This document shows, in pieces, positions 1 to 4,651 of a stretch of 6,558 nucleotides of DNA. The stretch comes from an uncultured Clostridium sp. GTDB lineage: Bacteria > Bacillota > Clostridia > TANB77 > CAG-508. Below the pieces are notes generated by a model. The model saw only the letters and a list, made by a program, of their open reading frames with translations. It was not told where the DNA came from and made no database searches. The stretch is taken from positions 1 through 6,558 of the forward strand of contig USOM01000050.1 in the NCBI GenBank assembly GCA_900556345.1. Direction: 5' to 3'. Both the position numbers and the translations under genes were made by a program. Numbering within the stretch: the stretch's first letter is position 1; each line of letters opens with the position of its first letter.

Positions 1-300
1 TACTTCCTCCATATTAGAATAATTAATATCTGTATATTTTGTTTTTCCTTTTGTTGTTGCGAAAAACATATTATTTTCCTCTGGTTTATATTTTTCTAAG
101 AATTCTTCAAGCGAATTATGTTCTTCGATATCTAATTTATCCCAATAATCTAGTCCCGCTCTTTTTAATGATTTTTCATCTAGTTTAAATCCTAATGGAT
201 GTACAAGATGTAGTTTTGCTCCTGTTATTGCACATGTTCTTGCTATATTTCCTGTATTTTGTGGTATTTCTGGTTCTACCATTACTATGTTTAGTTTCAT
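1..300 (-). CDS. trmL: tRNA (cytidine(34)-2'-O)-methyltransferase TrmL, 3' part outside window
   Basis: This SPOUT-class methyltransferase uses S-adenosylmethionine to 2'-O-methylate the wobble nucleotide (C34 or modified U34) of tRNA-Leu isoacceptors. Only the first 100 codons are in the window; family members are usually about 150-160 residues, so the C-terminal knot that binds the cofactor is missing here. Family motifs seen are PEIPQNTGNIAR (residues 10-21), PLGF (35-38) and KRAGLDYW (46-53), a signature that separates TrmL from other SPOUT enzymes. The ATG at 298-300 overlaps the lepA stop (ATGA). A GAGGAG ribosome binding site at 306-311 lies inside the last lepA codons, 5 nt from the start, so translation is probably coupled to lepA. 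It is the last visible gene of the tsaC-lepA-trmL unit. The family call is firm; completeness cannot be judged. Confidence 0.93.
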   Translation of the reverse strand, partial: MKLNIVMVEPEIPQNTGNIARTCAITGAKLHLVHPLGFKLDEKSLKRAGLDYWDKLDIEEHNSLEEFLEKYKPEENNMFFATTKGKTKYTDINYSNMEEV

Positions 301-2126
301 TTTTTCTCCTCATCATCTAATTTTAATACTGATAAAAACGCCTCTTGTGGCATTTCAACTTTTCCGATTTGTCTCATTCTTGCTTTACCTTTTTTCTGTT
401 TTTCAAGTAATTTTTTCTTTCTTGTAATATCTCCACCATAACATTTTGCAAGTACATCTTTTCTTAATGCTGATATTGTTTCTCTTGCAATTATGCTACC
501 TCCAACAACCGCTTGAAGTGGAATAGTAAATAAATGTCTTGGTATGACTGTTTTTAGCTTTTCTACCATTTTTCTTCCTCTTGAATATGCCATATCTTTG
601 TGAACTATAAATGATAAAGCATCAACAGCTTCCCCATTTACGTGTATATCTAATTTAACAAGTTTTGCTTCTTTGTATTCCTTAAACTCATAGTCAAATG
701 ATGCATAGCCTTTTGTTTTTGATTTTAAATTATCAAAAAAGTCATAAATTATTTCATTTAAAGGCATATCATAAATTAATTCTACTCTTGTTTCATCTAG
801 ATATTTCATATCAATATAATTTCCACGTCTATTTTGGCACATTTCCATTATTCCACCAACATAATCTTTTGGTGTTAAAATTTTGGCTCTTACAATTGGT
901 TCTTCTATAAATGATATTTCTCCTTGTGGTGGTAAATCTCCTGGATTATAAATATCTAACACTTCTCCATTTGTTTTATGAACTTTATATATAACAGATG
1001 GTGCAGTTGTAATTAATCCTAAGTCAAATTCCCTATCTAGTCTTTCTTCTATTATTTCTAAGTGAAGTAATCCCAAAAATCCACATCTAAAGCCATAGCC
1101 TAATGCTACTGATGTTTCTTGTTCAAATTCTAGTGCCGCATCATTTAATTTTAATTTTTCTAATGCTAATTTTAATGCCTCGAACTGACTTCCATCTATT
1201 GGATAAATTCCGCAATATACCATTGGTTGTACTTTTTTATATCCTTTTAATGGTTCATCTGCTGGATTTTGATTTAATGTAATTGTATCTCCAACATGTA
1301 TTTCAGATAGACTTTTTATACTTGCTGCAATATATCCAACTTCTCCAGCCTTTAATTCATTTCCCGGCATATAAGAACCAGGTGCAAAATATCCAAGTTC
1401 TGTTACTGTAAATACTTTATTTGCTTGCATTAATCTTATTTCGTCTCCTACTTTTACAGTTCCATCCATTACTCTTACATAAGCTACTGCGCCTTTGTAG
1501 TTATCATAATATGAGTCAAATATTAGGCACTTTGTTTTTGCTTCTTCATCTCCTTTTGGTGCTGGCAAGTCTGTTACTATTTTTTCTAGAACTTGTTCTA
1601 CATTTAAACCTGTTTTTGCTGATATGCAAGGACATCCTTCTGCTGGTATTCCTATTATATCTTCTATTTCTTTTTGTGTTTCTTCAGGCCTGCTACTAGG
1701 TAAATCTATTTTGTTTATTACAGGCAAAATTTCTAGGTTATTGTCTATTGCAAGATATACATTAGCAAGTGTTTGGGCTTCTACCCCTTGTGTGCTGTCT
1801 ACAATTAGTATTGCTCCATCACATGCTGCTAAACTTCTTGATACCTCGTAGTTAAAGTCTACATGTCCTGGTGTATCTATTAGATTGAATGTATATTCTT
1901 GGCCATCTTTTGCCTTGTATTTCATTCTTACAGATTGGGCTTTTATTGTTATTCCTCTTTCTCTTTCTATCTCCATATTGTCTAAAATTTGTTCTTCCAT
2001 TTCTCTTTTAGACAATGCACCTGTAAGCTCAATTAGTCTATCTGCTAGTGTTGATTTTCCGTGGTCTATGTGTGCTACTATGCTAAAGTTTCTTATATAT
2101 TTTTGGTATTGATTTTTTTCTTGCAT
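297..2126 (-). CDS. lepA: Elongation factor 4 (LepA), ribosome-associated GTPase
   Basis: EF-4 is a translational GTPase of the EF-G family that binds the ribosome; back-translocation and a role in 30S biogenesis have both been proposed for it. At 609 residues it is full length (family about 600-612). G-domain motifs are complete: G1 AHIDHGKST (18-26), G2 RGITIKAQ (57-64), G3 DTPGH (84-88) with the catalytic His88, G4 NKID (138-141) and G5 SAK (169-171). Beta-barrel and EF-G-like domains follow, then the LepA-specific C-terminal domain with KCYGGDITRKKK (561-572), which separates it from EF-G, TypA and TetM. The ATG is 10 nt from an AAAAGGAG site (2137-2144) that overlaps the tsaC stop, with a 16-nt gap between the genes. 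Its own stop overlaps the trmL start. In Firmicutes lepA often sits near hemN, hrcA or spoIIP; the tsaC/trmL neighbours here give a tRNA-modification context instead. Confidence 0.97.
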   Translation of the reverse strand: MQEKNQYQKYIRNFSIVAHIDHGKSTLADRLIELTGALSKREMEEQILDNMEIERERGITIKAQSVRMKYKAKDGQEYTFNLIDTPGHVDFNYEVSRSLAACDGAILIVDSTQGVEAQTLANVYLAIDNNLEILPVINKIDLPSSRPEETQKEIEDIIGIPAEGCPCISAKTGLNVEQVLEKIVTDLPAPKGDEEAKTKCLIFDSYYDNYKGAVAYVRVMDGTVKVGDEIRLMQANKVFTVTELGYFAPGSYMPGNELKAGEVGYIAASIKSLSEIHVGDTITLNQNPADEPLKGYKKVQPMVYCGIYPIDGSQFEALKLALEKLKLNDAALEFEQETSVALGYGFRCGFLGLLHLEIIEERLDREFDLGLITTAPSVIYKVHKTNGEVLDIYNPGDLPPQGEISFIEEPIVRAKILTPKDYVGGIMEMCQNRRGNYIDMKYLDETRVELIYDMPLNEIIYDFFDNLKSKTKGYASFDYEFKEYKEAKLVKLDIHVNGEAVDALSFIVHKDMAYSRGRKMVEKLKTVIPRHLFTIPLQAVVGGSIIARETISALRKDVLAKCYGGDITRKKKLLEKQKKGKARMRQIGKVEMPQEAFLSVLKLDDEEKK

Positions 2127-2142
2127 AAATATTTTTCTCCTT

Positions 2143-2748
2143 TTATGTTTTATTTAAGGCTTTTATAATTTCATCTTCTGAAATTGGCCCTTTTCTTAAT
2201 ATTTTTATTTCATTTGATGTACAATCAACTATTGTACTTGCTTGTCCAAATGATACTTTTCCTTCTAACATTCCATCTAAATCTGGACATTTCCTTTCTA
2301 TATCCTCTAAAGTTTTGCAAACTTCTTCTCCGCTTTTGTTTGCACTTGTCATAAATACAGGGCATCCTAAGATTTTTATTAATTCTTTTAGTTCATTTGA
2401 TGTTGCCATTCTTATGGCAATTGTTTCTTTTCCATTATTTATGTATTCTGGTAACTGTGAATTTTTTCTTACTACAATTGTTATTGGTCCTGGCATAAGT
2501 TCTCTTATTATTTTTTCTGATTTATTGTCTATTATTGAAATGCTTTTTATTTGATCTATATCTGCACACATTATTGGGAATGGTTTGCTAGCAGGTCTTT
2601 CCTTTATTGATTTTAATTTTTCTTGTGCTTTTTTCGATTTTATGCTTCCACATATTCCGAATACTGTGTCTGTTGGTACACTTATTACTCCGTCATTTTT
2701 TAGAATCTTTGTTAATTCTTTTATTTGATTTTTTGTATATCTTTTCAT
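2143..2748 (-). CDS. tsaC: L-threonylcarbamoyladenylate synthase, short TsaC/YrdC type
   Basis: The product is predicted to make threonylcarbamoyl-AMP from threonine, bicarbonate and ATP, the first step of the universal t6A37 modification in ANN-decoding tRNAs; TsaD, TsaB and TsaE then transfer the group. The single YrdC-like domain covers nearly all 201 residues. Visible family features are PTDTVFG (25-31), KxR at Lys49/Arg51, PGPIT (86-90), IAIRMATS (110-117), the SAN triplet (135-137) and STIVD (171-175). The length matches the short TsaC type; the extra C-terminal domain of Sua5/YwlC (about 340 residues), common in Firmicutes, is absent. The ATG at 2746-2748 follows an AAAGG site (2758-2762). 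It is the first gene of the unit with lepA and trmL. The paralogue YciO is the main alternative, but the intact KxR and SxN residues favour TsaC. Confidence 0.87.
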   Translation of the reverse strand: MKRYTKNQIKELTKILKNDGVISVPTDTVFGICGSIKSKKAQEKLKSIKERPASKPFPIMCADIDQIKSISIIDNKSEKIIRELMPGPITIVVRKNSQLPEYINNGKETIAIRMATSNELKELIKILGCPVFMTSANKSGEEVCKTLEDIERKCPDLDGMLEGKVSFGQASTIVDCTSNEIKILRKGPISEDEIIKALNKT

Positions 2749-2778
2749 TTTTATTTTCCTTTATTTTTATTCTTTGAT

Positions 2779-2807
2779 ATTTTATCATATTTTCGTTGAT
2801 TTTTCTA
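2779..2807 (-). promoter_or_regulatory. Candidate sigma-A promoter for tsaC-lepA-trmL
   Basis: On the minus strand, an extended -10 reads TGATAAAAT, with hexamer TAAAAT at 2779-2784 (5/6 to consensus) and TG at 2786-2787. A weak -35, TAGAAA (2802-2807, 4/6), lies at the ideal 17-bp spacing. It sits about 30 bp upstream of the tsaC start and just downstream of the terminator of the preceding gene, which is where a promoter would be expected. The call rests on motif matching only. Confidence 0.5.
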
Positions 2808-2831
2808 GGGATATTTTAAATTTTGCACATC

Positions 2832-2869
2832 AAAAATCCCCATCAACCGTATAACAATTGATGGAGATT
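2832..2869 (-). terminator. Rho-independent terminator of the rhodanese gene
   Basis: The arms 2835-2846 and 2858-2869 form a 12-bp stem with an 11-nt loop. In the minus-strand transcript all 12 positions pair, including one G-U pair (2839 with 2865). The same pair is a C-A mismatch if read from the plus strand, which supports minus-strand function. A run of five U (2832-2836) overlaps the end of the stem. It lies about 100 nt past the rhodanese stop codon, a rather long 3' leader. Confidence 0.75.
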
Positions 2870-2946
2870 GTGCAGATTAAGAAAAATTAACAATATAATT
2901 CGATATATTAGCAATCCATAATAATACCAAATCAATCGCTTCTATA

Positions 2947-2955
2947 TGCTATAAT
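2947..2955 (+). promoter_or_regulatory. Possible extended -10 element antisense to the rhodanese gene
   Basis: The plus strand reads TGCTATAAT, a perfect extended -10 (TGn plus TATAAT at 2950-2955). No -35 match is seen 16-18 bp upstream. Transcription from it would start near 2962 and run antisense into the 3' end of the rhodanese gene. In DNA this AT-rich a chance match is quite possible, so this is only a candidate. Confidence 0.25.
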
Positions 2956-2969
2956 AAATAGTTACGTTT

Positions 2970-3308
2970 TTAGTAATTCTCCAATCCTCCATACAAATTC
3001 CAAACATTTCTATATCCTAAACATCTAAGCCTCCTATATGCACTTGTACTCCTAAAACCGCTTGAGCAATACACGACAATTTCTTTATTTTTATTAGGTA
3101 CAATTTTCTCAAAACTTTCGTTTATCTGGTATTCTGGAACATTTATACTTCCTAAAATATGACTTTCATCATATTCTCTTTTATTTCTAACATCAATAAT
3201 TTCAGCACCTTTCATTTGTTTTTCTTTAAGCTCATCTAAAGTTATATCATAAGCTTCCATCTGTCTAAATAATTTTCTTTTTAGTTTGTACTTTATTTCT
3301 TCTAACAT
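2970..3308 (-). CDS. Single-domain rhodanese-like protein
   Basis: This small cytosolic protein is one rhodanese (sulfurtransferase) domain of the PspE/GlpE size class, which carries sulfane sulfur on a cysteine persulfide; the physiological donor and acceptor are unknown. With the start chosen here it has 112 residues. Visible features are the CH2A-type IIDVRNKREYDESHI segment, a GSINVP motif, and the active-site loop YCSSGFRS whose Cys81 is the expected catalytic residue, then GY..V..L.GG at the C-terminus. The six-residue loop (CSSGFR) fits persulfide transfer rather than the longer loop of Cdc25-type phosphatases. The ATG at 3306-3308 is preferred over one four codons upstream because a GGAGG site sits 5 nt before it. 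No signal peptide or membrane segment is visible. It appears to be monocistronic: it has its own candidate promoter, and a terminator lies downstream. Confidence 0.92.
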   Translation of the reverse strand: MLEEIKYKLKRKLFRQMEAYDITLDELKEKQMKGAEIIDVRNKREYDESHILGSINVPEYQINESFEKIVPNKNKEIVVYCSSGFRSTSAYRRLRCLGYRNVWNLYGGLENY

Positions 3309-3313
3309 CTTTT

Positions 3314-3318
3314 CCTCC
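3314..3318 (-). promoter_or_regulatory. Ribosome binding site that fixes the rhodanese start
   Basis: GGAGG on the minus strand lies 5 nt before the ATG at 3306-3308. An in-frame upstream ATG at 3318-3320 shares a base with this site, so it cannot be the start served by it. The predicted protein is therefore 112 rather than 116 residues. Confidence 0.85.
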
Positions 3319-3337
3319 ATATAATACTTTTTATAAT

Positions 3338-3367
3338 ATTATATGTTTAAAACTATTTTATCGTTAA
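3338..3367 (-). promoter_or_regulatory. Candidate promoter of the rhodanese gene
   Basis: A perfect TATAAT (3338-3343, minus strand) lies 30 bp upstream of the start codon. The best -35 is TTAACG at 3362-3367 (4/6) with an 18-bp spacer. The surrounding DNA is so AT-rich that alternatives exist, for example a TATAAA a few bases downstream. The -10 is convincing; the -35 is not. Confidence 0.38.
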
Positions 3368-3378
3368 AAGTATGTTTT

Positions 3379-3417
3379 TGTCGATTAAATAGTTATATTA
3401 TCAAATAATGTCGATTA
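3379..3417. repeat. Pair of TGTCGATTA direct repeats upstream of the rhodanese promoter
   Basis: The 9-mer TGTCGATTA occurs at 3379-3387 and again at 3409-3417, 30 bp apart (about three helical turns), just upstream of the candidate rhodanese promoter. In AT-rich DNA an exact 9-mer containing CG twice within 40 bp is suggestive of a paired protein-binding site. No regulator is recognised. Confidence 0.35.
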
Positions 3418-3513
3418 TTATTTCAGTATTTGCTAAATAACCTCCTTTTGTTTCGAAATTATTACAATTATGTCTATTTTATTACATTATGTTTAGTTAT
3501 TTATGTAATCTTT

Positions 3514-3595
3514 TTATCCACAGCAGATGTGGATAATGTGGATAACTCTGTGAATAACTTTAAAATGTATAGTTTTAATGTGTAAGTTATTCACA
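3514..3595. other. DnaA-box cluster: candidate replication origin or DnaA-regulatory site
   Basis: Five exact matches to the DnaA box TTATNCACA lie within 82 bp: TTATCCACA on plus at 3514-3522, its complement at 3528-3536 and 3537-3545 (directly abutting), TTATTCACA complement at 3549-3557, and TTATTCACA on plus at 3587-3595. The one-mismatch box TGTGTATTA (3613-3621) lies just outside. Boxes 1 and 2 form a perfect 9-bp inverted repeat with a 5-nt spacer; boxes 4 and 5 form a 12-bp inverted repeat (3549-3560 with 3584-3595). AT-rich DNA on both sides could serve as an unwinding element. DnaA recognition of this motif is well established. Whether this is oriC, a titration cluster or a DnaA-controlled regulatory site is not decided: there is no dnaA or dnaN nearby, and the flanking genes are co-oriented instead of diverging. 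Confidence 0.85.
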
Positions 3596-3674
3596 ATTTA
3601 TTGTTGATAAAATGTGTATTAATTTCTTCCATCTTCCTGTCGGTTTTATGTACACTTTATTTTTTTAAAATACA

Positions 3675-3698
3675 CATTCAATAAATTATTATTGAATG
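3675..3698. repeat. Perfect AT-rich inverted repeat near the DnaA boxes
   Basis: CATTCAATAA (3675-3684) and its exact complement (3689-3698) flank a 4-nt ATTA spacer. The stem is almost all A-T and is followed on neither strand by a convincing uninterrupted U-run, so it is a poor terminator. It lies 80 bp from the last DnaA box in DNA that would melt easily, and could be a cruciform, a dimeric protein-binding site or part of an unwinding element. Confidence 0.6.
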
Positions 3699-3761
3699 CT
3701 TAAAACGCCTCTTTTTCTTTAGTTTTTAATTTCACTACACAAAATTCATAAAATTAAAAAT

Positions 3762-3790
3762 TTTACATACAATAAAATATGTGCTATTAT
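3762..3790 (+). promoter_or_regulatory. Plus-strand extended -10 promoter in the intergenic region
   Basis: TTTACA (3762-3767, 5/6) and TATTAT (3785-3790, 5/6) are separated by exactly 17 bp, and TG at 3782-3783 completes an extended -10 (TGCTATTAT). An overlapping perfect TATAAT begins at 3788 but has no good -35. The predicted start is near 3797. It points rightward, against every gene in the window, and the only thing downstream before the terminator is about 78 nt of non-coding DNA. Confidence 0.55.
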
Positions 3791-3796
3791 AATTTT

Positions 3797-3874
3797 AGCT
3801 AGCAAAGCAAATCAATTAGTTAAAGATTAACAAAAAAGACCAGATAATTAACGCTCTTTTATCTGGTCTTTTTT
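3797..3874 (+). ncRNA. Predicted small RNA of about 78 nt
   Basis: A plus-strand promoter (3762-3790) and a strong terminator (ending at 3874) bracket a segment with no ATG and no ribosome binding site. The predicted transcript has a short hairpin, GTTAA-AGA-TTAAC (3819-3831), followed by the terminator stem 3832-3874. It matches no RNA family that I recognise. The terminator is explained equally well by the DUF1294 gene arriving from the other side, so the RNA rests mainly on the promoter match. Confidence 0.4.
3832..3874. terminator. Strong bidirectional Rho-independent terminator
   Basis: A6-GACCAGATAA (3832-3847) and its perfect complement TTATCTGGTC-T6 (3859-3874) form a 16-bp stem with an 11-nt loop. 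Either strand gives a stem followed by U-rich sequence. On the minus strand it ends the alaS-hinT-DUF1294 unit, 25 nt past the DUF1294 stop. On the plus strand it would end the predicted small RNA. Confidence 0.93.
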
Positions 3875-3898
3875 ATGCTATTTACTTAAATGTTTATT

Positions 3899-4174
3899 CT
3901 ACATTATATACTTAAAATAAACAAAAATTAATATCTCCAAAATCAAAATCAAAGGCATTCCAACCTTAAATTTCATTTTCTTAGTCTTATGGTGAAAAAC
4001 ATACATTCCAGCAATAGTTCCAATTCCACCACCTAAAATCGTAAACATAAATAAAGTATTTTCAGGTATTCTTCTTTCTGCCATTTTAGCCTTGTGTTTG
4101 TCTAACCCCATAACCAAAAATCCTAAAATATTAATTACAATCAAATAAATTACTGCAATTTGTGTAAAACTCAT
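3899..4174 (-). CDS. DUF1294 family small membrane protein
   Basis: This is a 91-residue integral membrane protein of the DUF1294 family, whose function is not established. Three hydrophobic segments are visible at about residues 4-24, 41-60 and 71-90. The conserved family core is present: MGLDKHKAKMAERRIPE (22-38) between the first two segments, LGGGIGTIAGM (47-57), and FHHKTKKMKF (60-69), which corresponds to the usual F-x-HKT-x-K-x-x-F motif. The ATG (4172-4174) is 9 nt from a modest AAAGG site at 4184-4188. The gene begins 14 nt past the hinT stop, so the two are probably co-transcribed, and the strong terminator follows 25 nt past its stop. Some DUF1294 domains are fused to cold-shock or nucleic-acid-binding domains, but none is fused here. 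Confidence 0.88.
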   Translation of the reverse strand: MSFTQIAVIYLIVINILGFLVMGLDKHKAKMAERRIPENTLFMFTILGGGIGTIAGMYVFHHKTKKMKFKVGMPLILILEILIFVYFKYIM

Positions 4175-4188
4175 TTCAACTTACCTTT

Positions 4189-4536
4189 CTATACAATTTT
4201 ATCTCCAAATTTAGCACCTGCTAATAAATGATAATGTAAATGCATAACTTCTTGTCCAGAATCTTTACCGCAATTTACAATTACTCTATATCCGTTTTCT
4301 TTAAATCCTTGTTCTTCTGCTATTTTGTTCATAGCTTTATGAATAGCCCATACATATTTTTCGTCCTCGTCTGTTAAGTCTGTTAAACAATCGATATGTT
4401 TTTTAGGAACAACTAAAATATGAATTGGTGCAGCTGGATTTATGTCTTTAAATCCATATACTAATTCATCTTCATACACCTTTGTTGATGGTATTTCTCC
4501 TTTTATTATTTTACAAAATAAACAATCATCTTTCAT
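4189..4536 (-). CDS. hinT: HIT-family nucleotide hydrolase (HinT-like)
   Basis: This histidine-triad protein is predicted to hydrolyse purine nucleoside phosphoramidates such as AMP-lysine or aminoacyl-AMP side products; bacterial HinT acts on adenylates released by tRNA synthetases. It has 115 residues, the normal HinT length. Visible features are the N-terminal CLFCKIIKGEIPS (5-17, with a Cys-x-x-Cys pair), APIHILVVPKKHI (36-48), the acceptor-loop Ser93-Gly-Gln, and the triad HLHYHLL (99-105), with His101 as the expected nucleophile. The start at 4534-4536 has an AAGGAG site 8 nt upstream. A longer reading to 4611 would add 25 residues encoded by the palindromic repeat and is rejected. It lies between alaS and a DUF1294 gene; no promoter was seen in its 115-bp leader, so readthrough from alaS is likely. 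The pairing with an aminoacyl-tRNA synthetase fits the HinT substrate. Confidence 0.94.
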   Translation of the reverse strand: MKDDCLFCKIIKGEIPSTKVYEDELVYGFKDINPAAPIHILVVPKKHIDCLTDLTDEDEKYVWAIHKAMNKIAEEQGFKENGYRVIVNCGKDSGQEVMHLHYHLLAGAKFGDKIV

Positions 4537-4544
4537 TTTGAAAA

Positions 4545-4550
4545 CTCCTT
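4545..4550 (-). promoter_or_regulatory. Ribosome binding site that fixes the hinT start
   Basis: AAGGAG on the minus strand is 8 nt before the ATG at 4534-4536. It lies inside the longer open frame that would begin at 4611, which has no comparable site, so the shorter 115-residue protein is the better call. Confidence 0.88.
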
Positions 4551-4560
4551 TCTTTTTTGT

Positions 4561-4643
4561 ATTGGGGACGGTTCCTTTCACGAAAAATGTCCCAAAAAGA
4601 ACCGGTCCCAATGGAACATTTTGTGAAAAGAACCGTCCCCAAT
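4561..4643. repeat. 83-bp palindromic repeat (GGGGACGGTTC family) between alaS and hinT
   Basis: The terminal arms 4561-4581 and 4623-4643 are 21 nt long, match at 20 of 21 positions and begin ATTGGGGACGGTTC. Read on the minus strand, a second copy of the arm, ATTGGGACCGGTTCTTTT (complement of 4595-4612), lies in the middle as an 18-nt direct repeat with two differences. The element is much richer in G and C than its surroundings, has no coding capacity of its own, and shows no clear target duplication (flanks TTTTTTGT and CAGAAAAA). I recall similar GGGGACGGTTC palindromes scattered in clostridial genomes, so a non-autonomous mobile or REP-like family is likely. It begins 8 nt past the alaS stop and lacks a U-run on either strand, so it is more likely an mRNA hairpin than a terminator. 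Confidence 0.85.
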
Positions 4644-4651
4644 CAGAAAAA

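Larger units (their letters stand above)
3309..3898. other. 590-bp gene-free region with DnaA-box cluster, small-RNA candidate and terminator
   Basis: No protein-coding frame of credible length or start signal was found on either strand between the rhodanese and DUF1294 genes. The stretch is extremely AT-rich except for short patches at 3514-3560, 3630-3645 and the terminator. From left to right it holds the rhodanese promoter, a spaced TGTCGATTA repeat, an orphan AGGAGG (3441-3446), an AT-rich run, five perfect DnaA boxes, a second AT-rich run with a perfect inverted repeat, a plus-strand promoter, and a bidirectional terminator. The terminator would shield the box cluster from readthrough out of the alaS operon. 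The density of organised signals suggests a functional locus rather than decayed DNA. Confidence 0.7.

Noticed and set aside
2970..3320. A 116-residue rhodanese starting at the ATG at 3318-3320.
   Set aside because: That ATG shares a base with the GGAGG site that serves the ATG at 3306-3308.
3481..3509. ATTACAT / ATGTAAT inverted repeat (7-bp arms, 15-nt spacer).
   Set aside because: Arms are short and nearly all A-T, so chance occurrence in this composition is likely.
3514..3536. The palindrome of DnaA boxes 1 and 2 as a terminator hairpin.
   Set aside because: Neither strand has a U-run after the stem, and the sequence is better explained as two DnaA boxes.
3591..3632. A 13-residue minus-strand peptide frame beginning at 3632.
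   Set aside because: The AGGA before it is only 2 nt from the ATG, the frame overlaps a DnaA box, and nothing else supports translation.
4189..4611. A 140-residue version of the HIT protein starting at 4611.
   Set aside because: The extra 25 residues are encoded by the palindromic repeat, there is no ribosome binding site before that ATG, and a good site precedes the internal ATG that gives the standard HinT length.
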